Shown: positions 8,342-18,004, numbered from the stretch's first letter. The stretch: 64,000 bases of DNA from Thioflexithrix psekupsensis (GCF_002149925.1 NZ_MSLT01000006.1:620001-684000); one strand, 5' to 3'. Translations and numbers: made by a program. Notes: generated by a model from the sequence alone, not told the origin.

Positions 8342-9142
8342 CTATTTAAGTAAATGCGTCGCCAAAAAAACGCAATGAGTATCAAATAACACATTAACGG
8401 CATCGCCTTGTTTTAAATTAAATTGTTTAATGGTATCGTGTGATATAGGTAAACTAATTTTACCCCAATTATTCTGATCCACACTTACCATAACCTGCGC
8501 AGATGCCTGACAATAAGAAATTTCAATTATCTCACCACTAAAACAATTATGTGGGTAAATGCCAAAAGAAACATTTTTAGGCAATAAAACCAGTGACGTT
8601 ATTGGAATAAGAGCAACAATAGGTTTTTCTTTTTCCAAAATTAACGGATTCAAAGCCGTTTTATTAAGTGTCACTGTTAATAAATTTTGCGCACTGACAT
8701 CAAGATAAATCACCCACTCAGATTCATTTTCTGACCAATTCTGAATAATTCCTTCAAATCGACAATATTCGTTTCTATTCTCAACAGAGAATGTTGCCAA
8801 AAATCGATTTTCCAATGCCATCAAACGCGATTCTAATGTGGTTAAATAATGTCGATGTTCTTGTTCTAATTGCGCCCATTCTTCTAGTAATGCCATAGCA
8901 AATGGCGTAAGTTCTGTGCCACCTTTTTCTTTACCGCCGCGAGCGCGACAGACTAAAGGAGTAGGAGATAATTGATTCATTTTCTCTATCATATCCCAAG
9001 CAGATTTATAGGGAAATCCTAAGGCTTGGGCAGCTTTGGATAATGAACCATATTCATGTATCTTTTTTAGCAATTCAAATCGTTTTGGGCCTAAAAAATT
9101 TTTTCCCTCACGATGTAACCACATCATACTCAATATTTTCAT
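8342..9142 (-). CDS. modE: Molybdate-responsive regulator, ModE family
   Basis: A 266-residue protein with an N-terminal winged helix (residues about 20-100: GPKRFELLKKIHEYGSLSKA, then YKSAWDMIEKMNQ) and the characteristic RARGGKEKGGTELTPFA segment. Two C-terminal TOBE/MOP-type molybdate-binding domains follow (roughly 125-190 and 195-265). This is the full-length ModE plan: a dimer that binds molybdate and represses molybdate uptake while activating molybdoenzyme genes. No modABC genes lie in the window. ATG 9142 is the natural start. Confidence 0.9.
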   Translation of the reverse strand: MKILSMMWLHREGKNFLGPKRFELLKKIHEYGSLSKAAQALGFPYKSAWDMIEKMNQLSPTPLVCRARGGKEKGGTELTPFAMALLEEWAQLEQEHRHYLTTLESRLMALENRFLATFSVENRNEYCRFEGIIQNWSENESEWVIYLDVSAQNLLTVTLNKTALNPLILEKEKPIVALIPITSLVLLPKNVSFGIYPHNCFSGEIIEISYCQASAQVMVSVDQNNWGKISLPISHDTIKQFNLKQGDAVNVLFDTHCVFLATHLLK

Positions 9143-9266
9143 GACTCAATGCTCCACTCATTCCAGAATAATAAACCATTTTAGCTCAATTTAGCGATTG
9201 AAATTTTATCATTATCCTTACAGAATAACCTATCATTTTTACAAGCGATTAATAACGGTATTCATC

Positions 9267-9590
9267 ATGCGATTGAAACGAAATTATTTAATTTTTTTGA
9301 CTTTATTTGGTATTTTAGCTTTGGCTTCAAGTGCCTGTGGCAAACGAGACAGTTTACATCCCACCCAGATTCGCGTGGCAAAATCGGTGGATGAGAACGT
9401 CTGCGCACAAGTAGGACATGTCAGTGGGGCAGCTCCCGCAGATGTCAAACAACGCGAAGGAATGCGACGAGCATTGGACGAAGCCTTGTATCAAGCCGAA
9501 ATTTTAAACGCCTCCCATATTGTAGTCGAAACACACCGCTATTCGAGTACAGAAGGCACTTATGTCACGGCTTGGGCGTATCGCTGTTGA
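9267..9590 (+). CDS. Small exported protein or lipoprotein, DUF4156-like
   Basis: A 107-residue protein with a positively charged start (MRLKRN), a hydrophobic segment and a cysteine (LASSACGKRD) at a plausible but imperfect lipobox. The mature part has a conserved-looking NVCAQVGHVSG, a helix REGMRRALDEALYQAEILNA and ends ETHRYSSTEGTYVTAWAYRC, with two further cysteines. The pattern resembles the DUF4156 family of small outer-membrane lipoproteins of unknown role. An upstream in-frame ATG at 9198 is less likely because ATG 9267 begins a proper signal sequence. A terminator follows 60 bases downstream. Confidence 0.65.
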   Translation: MRLKRNYLIFLTLFGILALASSACGKRDSLHPTQIRVAKSVDENVCAQVGHVSGAAPADVKQREGMRRALDEALYQAEILNASHIVVETHRYSSTEGTYVTAWAYRC

Positions 9591-9649
9591 CACATAAGGA
9601 AAATACAAATATTGGTCGGAATGAATCAGTGTTTCATGCAAATAATACA

Positions 9650-9679
9650 GGGCGCAATCCTCTCCCTGCGCCCCTTTTT
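9650..9679 (+). terminator. Rho-independent terminator
   Basis: Stem GGGCGCA (9650-9656) pairs with TGCGCCC (9667-9673), then C and five Ts. It terminates the small lipoprotein gene and lies just beyond the end of the convergent Hsp70-like gene. Confidence 0.8.
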
Positions 9680-9686
9680 ACCCTCC

Positions 9687-12482
9687 TCACCCCAACATCC
9701 GCAACCCCGGCGGCAAACTTTCCCCAATGACTTGTTGTTGATCTGAATCGGCTAGATGGGTCATTTCTTGTACCATATTGCGCCAGGATTCGGGCGCATT
9801 TACCTGATCTAAATGGGTGATGATTTGCGTGCGTAAAGACTCGTGAATATCTCGTGCGCGATCTCCTGTTAAACGGGATAATAAAACGGCTGTAAAAGCA
9901 ATATTGGGCTGTTTTTTCCAATTCAATTTTAATAAACGTATTAACCAATTTTCCACCACTTCCACCGCAATAATACTATGCGCACTGCCATGCACAGGAG
10001 ATCGGCTGCCTAATCGACCTAAACACCAAAATAAATAATCCTGCGATAATCCCGTTTCAATCATAGACAATAATAACTCTCCAATAACTTTTTTATCTTC
10101 CGTATTAATCGATTCTAATACCGCAAATAAACGCATCATCGATTCATAACCACGGCGTTTTAATAAATCGACTTGCTTTTTACTGGCCGATTTAGGCAAG
10201 GGCAACAACCACGGTAATAATTCATGGGCAATTTGCTGTTGTGCTTCAGCAGGGAGTCCGCCGGCCACCCGTCGCCACAGCGTCCACCATTCCATCCACA
10301 CCGCGGCTTGCGTGGCATATTGCACCCCTTGCGCATACAACGGCCACAACTGCTCCATACGCCAATCGTCTAAAGGATAACCCAACCCCGGCCGCAAACA
10401 ATAACCCACTAAATTAAACCAAATTCGCTCATGTTCTTCCGAGCGGCGACGACGATTCATTACCGACAACAATACCCCAGCTAATTCCCGTAATAAAGGC
10501 ACTTCCCAATCAGTTCTTTTACCCAAACATTTTTCTAATTCAATGCGTAAATTTTTAATATTAAATTTAGCCGCATTCACATTGGCAGAACCGTAAAATA
10601 ATTCAATATGATGAATCGCCTCATTCAAACGCGGATGACTGGCACGGTTAAAATCACGACTTGTCCATTCATTCATGCCTGATCGCAATTGAAATTCTAA
10701 TTGCCATTGTTGCGCATTTAAACCTTGAGAAACACAAGACAATGACAGCGTTCCCACTTCAGTCAATACTGCTTGCAATTGCACAGGAATTTCTACGGTT
10801 TTTATACCGCGTTTATCTTGCGCCGAAAAAACCGACACCAACGGCGGCAAAGTGTGAAAATCCACCGCATCCACCGACACCACTTCACCCGCTTGATACG
10901 CCTGATCATCGTTAGCAGATACCAGATGAAAACGCACCGGCCGCCCTACAGATAAAGCAAATTGCCGATCTGCCAAATGTAATATTTTACCTGCTTCCGT
11001 GCCTTTGGGTAAGACACAAACTGCTTGCGGCGTTAAAGCCGTATCCACGGCATTGGCGACTAACAGAAAATAACTCCGTGCCGAACCACCTTGAATAGAT
11101 GTATTCAACCCTTCTCGTGCCAGCGCATACGCCACCGCACCCCGTGCCACAGCAAGATCAGGCAAGGCATTGTCTAACACCCGCACCGTCGCACCGCGCC
11201 AATTTTGTAAAACATCAACAAGCCGTTGCCGCGTCAACTCACTACGAAACACGCCACCATTTAACAATATCGCATCGGGTAAACTCGGATTATCCGCTTC
11301 TTGTTCTACACCTAATGCCTCACTCGCCGCTCGCTGATGCGCCCGCAAAAATGCCGACACATGCCGACTGATCGCCGCATCCGCCGCATAAGGCAAACCA
11401 AATTCGACTAAACCCGTGCGCCGTCGCAACGGCAATTCATCCCAAGCGGCCAAAGGAAAAAACCCATTTAATACCGCATCTTGCACTTCAGAACGAGTAA
11501 ATGTCACCCGCTGCGCATTCGCCACCAAACGACTGCCCCCACCCAAAATCGTCACTGTGGCCGAATCGGGCGCATTTTCGGCTAATAATCGTTCTTTAGC
11601 GATTCTACATTGTTGAATTAACTGCGATAATTGCGCGGGGGACAAGGCACGCGCTTGATCGGGACGCAATCGCTGTTCAGCCCAATGTGCCAGCAGCAAA
11701 TCCATATTGTCCCCACCTAACATTAAATGCTCACCCACGGCAATTCGCGTTAAAATAGGCGTATTTTCCTGCCAATCGATGCGAATTAACGTTAAATCCG
11801 TCGTTCCCCCCCCCACATCGCATACTAAAAGCAGGCGACAACCTTGTAATTGCGTGGCCAATTGCGTTTGATAGCGTGCCAACCAGTCATAACAGGCCGC
11901 TTGTGGCTCTTCTAACAAGAAAATCGACGGTAAACCCGCCAATTTTGCCGCCATCACCGTCAATTCGCGGGCGATTTCGTCAAAAGACGCAGGCACAGTT
12001 AAAACCACCGTCTGCTGTTCCAACGGCGCATCAGGAAAACGTCGCGCCCACGCCGCACGTATATACGCTAGATAACTGGCACTGGCGTGTAAGGGAGAAA
12101 TACCAGAAATTTCAGTGACATGCCCCCACGGTAAAATGGCGGCGGTACGATCCACGCCCGCGTGTGACAGCCAACTTTTGGCACTGCTCACCAATCGCCC
12201 CGACACCTGCGATCCCAAATATTGAGCGTATTCGCCAAATATCGCCGGCGGCAACTCCGCTAATAAAGACGACACCGGCCACGGCAATTGGGTTGCCGTT
12301 TCGTGTAATTCGCCTGTGGCATAATGATAACGGCACGAGGGCAAACTCGGCCGCGCTGCCCATTCGCCCGCGGCCACCCATTGTTCAATGTCAAATAATT
12401 GTATTTCTTTATTCGGCAAACGACAATACGCCACAACGGTTTGCGTTGTGCCTAAATCAATACCCACTAAAAAATTTGACAT
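9687..12482 (-). CDS. Hsp70-family protein with C-terminal extension (DUF3731 type)
   Basis: A 931-residue DnaK-like ATPase. The actin/Hsp70 nucleotide-binding domain spans roughly residues 1-420: phosphate-1 motif VGIDLGTTQTVVAY at the N-terminus, phosphate-2 motif LLVCDVGGGTTDLTLIRI near 225, and the adenosine motif AILLNGGVFRS near 405. The rest (about 500 residues) lacks a classical DnaK substrate-binding lid; it is helical and resembles the long C-terminal region of the DUF3731-containing Hsp70 group. Members are often annotated simply as molecular chaperone; client and co-chaperone are unknown. No dnaJ or grpE is nearby. Confidence 0.85.
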   Translation of the reverse strand: MSNFLVGIDLGTTQTVVAYCRLPNKEIQLFDIEQWVAAGEWAARPSLPSCRYHYATGELHETATQLPWPVSSLLAELPPAIFGEYAQYLGSQVSGRLVSSAKSWLSHAGVDRTAAILPWGHVTEISGISPLHASASYLAYIRAAWARRFPDAPLEQQTVVLTVPASFDEIARELTVMAAKLAGLPSIFLLEEPQAACYDWLARYQTQLATQLQGCRLLLVCDVGGGTTDLTLIRIDWQENTPILTRIAVGEHLMLGGDNMDLLLAHWAEQRLRPDQARALSPAQLSQLIQQCRIAKERLLAENAPDSATVTILGGGSRLVANAQRVTFTRSEVQDAVLNGFFPLAAWDELPLRRRTGLVEFGLPYAADAAISRHVSAFLRAHQRAASEALGVEQEADNPSLPDAILLNGGVFRSELTRQRLVDVLQNWRGATVRVLDNALPDLAVARGAVAYALAREGLNTSIQGGSARSYFLLVANAVDTALTPQAVCVLPKGTEAGKILHLADRQFALSVGRPVRFHLVSANDDQAYQAGEVVSVDAVDFHTLPPLVSVFSAQDKRGIKTVEIPVQLQAVLTEVGTLSLSCVSQGLNAQQWQLEFQLRSGMNEWTSRDFNRASHPRLNEAIHHIELFYGSANVNAAKFNIKNLRIELEKCLGKRTDWEVPLLRELAGVLLSVMNRRRRSEEHERIWFNLVGYCLRPGLGYPLDDWRMEQLWPLYAQGVQYATQAAVWMEWWTLWRRVAGGLPAEAQQQIAHELLPWLLPLPKSASKKQVDLLKRRGYESMMRLFAVLESINTEDKKVIGELLLSMIETGLSQDYLFWCLGRLGSRSPVHGSAHSIIAVEVVENWLIRLLKLNWKKQPNIAFTAVLLSRLTGDRARDIHESLRTQIITHLDQVNAPESWRNMVQEMTHLADSDQQQVIGESLPPGLRMLG

Positions 12483-12530
12483 AGTCCATTATCCATTGTC
12501 TTAAAAATCATTAAGCTGTCTATTATCAAC

Positions 12531-13427
12531 TTAATAACCGCGTTCAATAATATATTTTGCAATCCAACGTAAAGGATCAGCCCGTTGATCGAATTCGCTT
12601 AAACTGGCTAACGCATTTTTAACCAATTGTTCTGCCATTAAGCGTGATTCTTCTAATCCCACAATAGACGGATAAGTGGGTTTATGATTGGCTTGATCTG
12701 CGCCTTGCATTTTGCCTAAAATTTCCGTACTCACCGACACATCTAAAATGTCATCTTGAATTTGAAACGCCAAGCCAATACATTTCGCATAATAATCTAA
12801 AGCGGCTAATGCACTTTCGCTCATTTCAGGCACCGTTAATGCGCCCAATTGCACACTGGCACGAATTAACGCGCCTGTTTTATGAATGTGCATATTTTCC
12901 AATTCAGCCAGATTTAACACCTGTCCCGTCGCGGCCATATCAATCGCCTGCCCCCCCACCATGCCCCGCGAACCACTGGCTTGTGCCAAAATCGCAATCA
13001 TACGCAAACGCGCCGAGAGATCAATGCTTGACAAGTCACTTGTCGGCGCGCTTAAAACGTAGAACGCTAAAGTCTGCAACGCATCGCCCGCTAAAATCGC
13101 GGTGGCTTCATCAAATGCCTTATGACACGTGGGTTTACCGCGCCGCAAATCGTCGTCATCCATCGCAGGCAAATCATCATGAATCAAGGAATAAGCATGA
13201 ATCAATTCCACCGCTACTGCGGGAATATCTAAAATTTCTGGTTTAATATCAAAGGCTTGTCCCGTTAAATAGACCAATAAGGGACGAATACGTTTGCCCC
13301 CATTTAATACCGAATAACGCATGGCTTGATGTAAACGGTCAGGTTGTGTCTGTTCGCTGGGCAAGTGGCGGTCTAAGGCACAATGCGCCCGTTGTTGGTA
13401 AAATCGCATCAATTCTTTTAATGACAT
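12531..13427 (-). CDS. ispA: Polyprenyl synthase, probably farnesyl diphosphate synthase
   Basis: Condenses dimethylallyl/geranyl diphosphate with isopentenyl diphosphate to C15 farnesyl diphosphate. The 298-residue product has both aspartate-rich motifs: DDLPAMDDDDLRRG (first, about residue 90) and FQIQDDILDV (second, about 230). GGKRIRPLL and a GQAIDMAA segment are also in the usual places. ATG 13427 is chosen over the 8-codon-longer start at 13451 because MSLKELMRFYQQR matches the usual beginning. The common neighbours xseB and dxs are absent here. Confidence 0.9.
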   Translation of the reverse strand: MSLKELMRFYQQRAHCALDRHLPSEQTQPDRLHQAMRYSVLNGGKRIRPLLVYLTGQAFDIKPEILDIPAVAVELIHAYSLIHDDLPAMDDDDLRRGKPTCHKAFDEATAILAGDALQTLAFYVLSAPTSDLSSIDLSARLRMIAILAQASGSRGMVGGQAIDMAATGQVLNLAELENMHIHKTGALIRASVQLGALTVPEMSESALAALDYYAKCIGLAFQIQDDILDVSVSTEILGKMQGADQANHKPTYPSIVGLEESRLMAEQLVKNALASLSEFDQRADPLRWIAKYIIERGY

Positions 13428-13601
13428 GGTAGTAAAGCCGTTGAGAAACAATAAAATGGCAAAAGAAACGCGGATTTTATAATTTCGCGCTGTGAAATGG
13501 GTGTAATTTTGCTAAAATAACGACACAAGAGTTGGACTGAGGCACAAAAAAGCCGACTGTCCAAAAAACGCCTTCATTCAAGCCGAATTTTATAACACGT
13601 T

Positions 13602-14057
13602 ATGAGTTTATTTCAACGTTTATTATTGTTATTTATTGTGGTGCCAATTGTTGAGATTTACCTATTGATTAGTGTGGGTAAAGTGATTGGTGGATTGCCG
13701 ACGATTGGGCTGGTTATTTTAACTGCGGTGTTAGGGGCTTATTTATTGCGCATTCAAGGTTTAGCCACCGTGCGCAAATTGCAGCGACAATTAGAAGCAG
13801 GACAAAATCCAGAGGACTCTTTATTAGAGGGTATTTTATTGTTAGTGGGTGGGGTTTTATTATTAACGCCGGGGTTTTTTACCGATGCGTTGGGACTTTT
13901 TTGTTTATTGCCTAGCACGCGGATTTTTTTAGTGCGCCAATTAAAACGTCAAATTGGAGCAAATTCTGAATTCAATACCGCCAAAGTTTATCCTCACTCC
14001 ACCCAAAATAAATCCCATGAAGTGATTGAAGGGGATTATCGTCGAGAAAAAGATTAA
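13602..14057 (+). CDS. fxsA: FxsA family membrane protein
   Basis: A 151-residue inner-membrane protein with an FxsA core: IVVPIVEIYLLISVGKVIGG, a second helix IGLVILTAVLGAYLLRIQGL, and the hallmark LLLTPGFFTDALGLFCLLP followed by a basic cytoplasmic tail. FxsA overproduction suppresses F-factor exclusion of phage T7 in E. coli; its normal role is unclear. It is divergent from ispA with a 174-base gap. Confidence 0.88.
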   Translation: MSLFQRLLLLFIVVPIVEIYLLISVGKVIGGLPTIGLVILTAVLGAYLLRIQGLATVRKLQRQLEAGQNPEDSLLEGILLLVGGVLLLTPGFFTDALGLFCLLPSTRIFLVRQLKRQIGANSEFNTAKVYPHSTQNKSHEVIEGDYRREKD

Positions 14058-14244
14058 TTTTTCTCTGAATCTGAATCAGAATACTATTTTTAGGTCATCG
14101 CTTGTTTTGCCCGGTCTATTTCTGTGTTTGCTCGGTCTTTTCTGCGGGAAAAATTTTTTAGTAAAAATGTAGATAATTCAAATGGTTATTTGAAATATTT
14201 AATATTTTGCTTAAATTCCATTTTTTTGCCATAGTTTGCCCTGA

Positions 14245-14687
14245 CATTCGCAGAAACTCAGCTTAGAATTGCCCGCCTCATGGGATTTAATGCCCGCGCT
14301 TTATGGAAAAATCAAAGAAACAGAAACTGATGATGATGGCAAATTTATTGCCGTCTTTTTTGTGCCTTAATACCGCTATTTCGATTTTTTAAACAACATT
14401 TTATTCTTAAACAAGATAGCTATATTACATTAAGGAGCGCAGGACTTTGGGTTGGTCGGCTAAAAATCGCCAACGCGCTATCCCATCAAGCCAATAGAGA
14501 ATTAATTTCTAATAACTTGATTTTTCTGCAAAAAAATATGAAAAGTATAACCACAGAAACGCTTAAACCCTCACCCATGATATTAAGTCTCTTAAATTTC
14601 ATGGGCTTAGGCTTATTAACGGGAGTCACTTCCGCGTTATTACTCGCGCTTATTGTATTGCTTTTGACCGCAGCGGGTCAAGGTTAA
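14245..14687 (+). pseudogene. Frameshifted small membrane protein remnant
   Basis: No intact gene is annotated between fxsA and the fibronectin-type gene, but two frames join sensibly. The first reads LELPASWDLMPALYGKIKET to a TAA at 14368-14370. The second continues from 14367 as LIPLFRFFKQHFILKQDSY, through WVGRLKIANALSHQANRELI, and ends with a strong transmembrane helix (LLTGVTSALLLALIVLLLTA) at TAA 14685. A one-base frameshift near 14367 would fuse them into a protein of about 147 residues. A shorter start at ATG 14538 could still give a 49-residue membrane peptide. I do not recognise the family. Confidence 0.45.
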
Positions 14688-14698
14688 AACAGTCGCTG

Positions 14699-14721
14699 TC
14701 GGGTGGGCATTGCCCGCCCGA
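14699..14721. terminator. GC-rich hairpin at the end of the fibronectin-type gene
   Basis: TCGGGTGGGC and GCCCGCCCGA form a strong stem around a short loop, immediately beyond the stop of the minus-strand gene at 14723. There is no clean T run on either strand, so it may act as a transcript-end hairpin rather than a classical terminator. Confidence 0.45.
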
Positions 14722-14722
14722 T

Positions 14723-17278
14723 TTACTTTAAACGCCAATAAATAATTTCACCGTTTTCTAAACGATAACCGATATGCACGGTTTTAAAATGACTTATTTT
14801 CGGTAAATCAAATTCGATAGTCAGCGGTAATTGTTCAAATGACATCGCCGCCGTTAATTCAGCCGTATCAACAGCGATCAGGTACCAATCATGACCATCA
14901 AAAGTATAAGCCTTGTCTGTTCTATCAACGGCAGAAAAAACAATGTCTCCACGTTGACCCCGATGCGCTTCAGAAACGGTTAATTGTACCCAATTAGAAA
15001 GGCGTTTTAAACAACTGTCTGAACGTGATGAGGTGAATAAAGAATAAGCATATTCTTTTCCTTCTCCACAGCTTAAATCCCGCGCAAAACGCACCCCCAC
15101 CCCAATCACCACGCTGGGATCAAGTACCACGTTATCTCCCAGAATAACATGAGATAATTGGGTTTTTGGCAACACGGTGAGACCTTGTAATAAGGCAGGC
15201 GCAACCGGATCGCCTTGAATCACACCGCTTAAATAACCCCCCATTAATAGGCTATTGGGTTCAAAATGAACATCCGTAATTAATGCGGCCACGCGGCTGT
15301 TATTTTGAATGAATCCACCTAAATATCCTCCTTGTATCCGTTTGCCCACAAATTCTGCATCTCGGATGATGCCAGAATTCACAATTGTCCCTGATAATTT
15401 TCCGCCAATTAATAAGGCTGTTTCTGTTAATTGGGCGTTAATTAACCAACCGTTATTTTCTACTGGCGTACTGAATATCACATCGGCTACGGTTGTTGTT
15501 TTGGTGATTAAATCCGTGTGAATATTTTGCCAATACGCGTTACAAGAAATTTTTTGAACGGGCTGTGATTTACACACAGGGAGAGTTTGCACGATGTGTT
15601 TTGGCGTAGAAACTTCTGGAATGACCGTTTCTGGGATTTCTGGCGTAGAAACTTCTGGAATGACCATTTCTGGGATTTCTGGCGTAGAAACCTCTGGAAT
15701 GACCATTTCTGGGATTTCTGGCGTAGAAATCTCTGGAATGACCATTTCTGGGATTTCTGGCGTAGAAATCTCTGGAATCACAGGATTTTCTTCAGAAACA
15801 GTGGGCAATGACTCTTCTTCTGTGACAACAGGCTCCGTCACCACTGGCGGAATAAATGGAGGCGGTTCTGTTTCAACAGGCAAGGCCGGAACAGTCGAAA
15901 TTCCCGATTCTTCCGCCAAGGAAGGTTGTCTTTTATCCGTATCAAGCCCAACAGGTATACTGGGTTGAACCGTTGGTGGTAATTCGACGGGTGGCGGATT
16001 GGGCGTTGGACTTGGATGAATCACTTGACAAGCGGCGGTATGGGCTTGTGCTGTGATTTCGGTCGAATCACCGTCATCATTTGTGGCTTTAACGACATAA
16101 TGATAAGTAGTATCACAAATTAAATCAGTGTGACGGTAATGGGTTAGATTGGCTGGTGTGGTATCGATCCAAGTTCCCCATTGATTTTCAAGAATAAATC
16201 CAGTTTCATTCTCACTTTGATCCGTCCAACTTAAATCAATTTGAGTCGCAGAAATCGCCGTAGCCACCAAATTCGTAGGCGCAACAGGTCTCAAATCCAC
16301 CGGAATGGGCGGTGGAGGCGGCGGTAAAACAGGACAAGGCCAAGTGGTCGCACTGGCCGTGATTTCCTCTGAATCGCCATGGGCATTGCTGGCTTTAATC
16401 ACGTAGTCATAGGTAGTGCCACAGCTTAAATCAGTATGACTATAAGTTTCTTCATCAGCATCAACCTGATAAATCAGCGAACCTGTCGCATTTTCTACCT
16501 TAAAACCCTCTTCATTATCACTGGTATCCGTCCAACTTAGATCGATTTGCTCAGGTGATATTGCATTAGCGGTCAATTCTTCCGGTGCAGACGGTGAACA
16601 AGGCAATGTTGTCGCACTGACTGCTACGGCGATGGAATTCCCTCCAATATTAGTGGCTTTAATCACGTAATCATAAGTTGTATCGCATTTTAAATCAGAA
16701 TGTTCATAACGGGTGTCCATTCTCGCTGTAGTATGAATCAGGGTTGCGTCGGGACTTTCAATTTTAAATCCCGTTTGAACCCGATTGGCTTTGTTTATTT
16801 TCCAAGTGAGAGCGATTTGTGTACTTGAAATTGCTATGGCTTGCACAGTTTCGGGTGCAGGGGGAGGTGGCATATACAGTTTGGCGTTGGAAAAACCCAC
16901 GCCCTCACTCCAATCACATCGGTAATATCCACCGCCGCCCGTGTGTTTAAAGTAATGCGTTCCGTATGTTAAATCCTGAGTCGGCGACTCAGCACAGGTC
17001 ATATCAAATGAGTCAGCGCATTTTTTGGCAATAGTGGACGAGATAAATGTATTATTTTCTGTGTGATGTGTTTGTTCAGACACTACCTCATCGCCGGAAA
17101 AACAAGCACAAGTTGAGGTTTGATTGTCCACATCGGTGTAAACACGAGCGGATTGACAAAGACTGAGCGCGGCAAAACTCGTGTGTGACAAAATTAAGCC
17201 AGTTAAGGCGACACTGGATAAAGAAAGTATTTTTTTGGTGTTGGTTTGTTGTGGTAATAACTTGGTTCTATTTTTCAT
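14723..17278 (-). CDS. Large secreted fibronectin type III protein with Pro-rich repeats
   Basis: An 851-residue protein with a Sec signal (basic start, hydrophobic LSSVALTGLILSHTSFA). A Cys-containing N-terminal region (to about 130) is followed by three fibronectin type III domains (about 140-230, 232-320, 335-420), each with a WT/WK and YDYVIKATN or YHYVVKATN strand. Then comes a proline-rich linker with 13-residue repeats of the type PEIPEMVIPEVST (about 500-565). The C-terminal region has Gly-rich, beta-helix-like turns (LLIGGKLSG, QGGYLGGFIQ, LLMGGYLSGVIQG). The layout suggests an extracellular adhesin or matrix protein; no enzyme motif is evident. It is monocistronic. Confidence 0.75.
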   Translation of the reverse strand: MKNRTKLLPQQTNTKKILSLSSVALTGLILSHTSFAALSLCQSARVYTDVDNQTSTCACFSGDEVVSEQTHHTENNTFISSTIAKKCADSFDMTCAESPTQDLTYGTHYFKHTGGGGYYRCDWSEGVGFSNAKLYMPPPPAPETVQAIAISSTQIALTWKINKANRVQTGFKIESPDATLIHTTARMDTRYEHSDLKCDTTYDYVIKATNIGGNSIAVAVSATTLPCSPSAPEELTANAISPEQIDLSWTDTSDNEEGFKVENATGSLIYQVDADEETYSHTDLSCGTTYDYVIKASNAHGDSEEITASATTWPCPVLPPPPPPIPVDLRPVAPTNLVATAISATQIDLSWTDQSENETGFILENQWGTWIDTTPANLTHYRHTDLICDTTYHYVVKATNDDGDSTEITAQAHTAACQVIHPSPTPNPPPVELPPTVQPSIPVGLDTDKRQPSLAEESGISTVPALPVETEPPPFIPPVVTEPVVTEEESLPTVSEENPVIPEISTPEIPEMVIPEISTPEIPEMVIPEVSTPEIPEMVIPEVSTPEIPETVIPEVSTPKHIVQTLPVCKSQPVQKISCNAYWQNIHTDLITKTTTVADVIFSTPVENNGWLINAQLTETALLIGGKLSGTIVNSGIIRDAEFVGKRIQGGYLGGFIQNNSRVAALITDVHFEPNSLLMGGYLSGVIQGDPVAPALLQGLTVLPKTQLSHVILGDNVVLDPSVVIGVGVRFARDLSCGEGKEYAYSLFTSSRSDSCLKRLSNWVQLTVSEAHRGQRGDIVFSAVDRTDKAYTFDGHDWYLIAVDTAELTAAMSFEQLPLTIEFDLPKISHFKTVHIGYRLENGEIIYWRLK
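15603..15770. repeat. 39-bp in-frame tandem repeats inside the fibronectin-type gene
   Basis: Four full 39-bp units start at 15603, 15642, 15681 and 15720, followed by a partial one from 15759. They differ by only one to three bases. Thirty-nine is a multiple of three, so copy-number change keeps the frame and lengthens or shortens the proline-rich stalk by 13 residues. Confidence 0.95.
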
Positions 17279-17709
17279 GATGCGTTATTTCTCAAGTGAG
17301 CTAGATCGTGTGCCTAGTGCATCGCAAAAAAAGACCCAGTGATGATCCTGACTTGAATTCCTATTATGGCAACCCAGAAAAATCATACTGTTTACATCAG
17401 TTATTACAAAAAACGCGATTTATTTGAATCGTAAGTTTTTACAAAAAATGTCATTAATGTGACATCAATGTGACATTCAAATCTTAAATAAGCATTAAAT
17501 TTGTGTTAAAAAAACTTATTATTTCTATTTTTTATGATTGAAATATAAAAATAAACTTACTAAACAATAGTCTATGAGTGATACTTTTATGAAAAATGAG
17601 AAATGATAACAAGTCATTTTATAAATTAATTAGACTAACATTAAGGTAAAAAAATCAATTTATTTATAGGAAAAATTAAACATGTCAAAGAATACTTATT
17701 ACAAATGAT

Positions 17710-17871
17710 ATGAATGATACGACCATTTTTTACAATCGCTTGGGATTGGCAACGGGGAGATTTCATTCGCTTTTCCTCTTTATCTCTATGAAAAAGGGGG
17801 GTTATATCATTTATCACGATCCAGAGGGGAATACCAAAATAGGGCTTGACAGCTTATTTTCGCGGGGGTAG
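17710..17871 (+). pseudogene. Short decayed ORF (unknown protein, 53 codons)
   Basis: ATG 17710 opens a frame reading NRLGLATGRFHSLFLFISMK and IIYHDPEGNTKIGLDSLFS, then stops at TAG 17869 in a G-rich run. In the next frame the sequence continues AGVDLPSDWDVF before a TAA, so a one-base change in the G5 tract probably truncated a slightly longer protein. I cannot name the family. Confidence 0.35.
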
Positions 17872-17931
17872 ATTTGCCTTCTGATTGGGACGTATTTTAA
17901 GTGCCTATCCCCTAAGTAATAAGGAAAAACA

Positions 17932-17980
17932 TCTCGTTCCCACATGCCATGTGGGAACGCAGTCACGACGTGCCACGTCG
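17932..17980. repeat. REP palindrome pair, left of the RAYT gene
   Basis: A 25-bp palindrome CGTTCCCACATGCCATGTGG.. (17935-17959) is followed by a second palindrome CGACGTGCCACGTCG (17966-17980). The arrangement is repeated in inverted orientation at 18547-18592, on the other side of the transposase gene. Related copies occur at 35287-35360 and, decayed, at 29865-29902. Confidence 0.9.
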
Positions 17981-18004
17981 AGAGTATAAACAAGGACAAA
18001 AACA

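Larger units (their letters stand above)
17279..18004. other. Intergenic stretch with a short gene remnant and REP palindromes
   Basis: These 726 bases lie between the start of the fibronectin-type gene and the RAYT gene. The AT-rich first 400 bases hold no gene and probably carry the promoter of the fibronectin-type gene. A 53-codon plus-strand remnant is listed separately at 17710-17871, and REP sequence at 17932-17980. Confidence 0.6.

Noticed and set aside
11099-12484. Several plus-strand open frames opposite the Hsp70-like gene
   Set aside because: They lie wholly inside the well-supported Hsp70 coding sequence, have Pro/His-rich low-complexity translations, and match no family.
15603-15770. 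CRISPR-like array
   Set aside because: The 39-bp units are head to tail without spacers, are in frame, and encode a Pro-rich linker in a larger gene. No cas gene is in the window.
15587-15968. Plus-strand repetitive open frames (WRRNFWNDHFWDF and VETSGMTISGIS types)
   Set aside because: They are mirror images of the 39-bp repeats of the minus-strand fibronectin-type gene and have no ribosome site or family resemblance.
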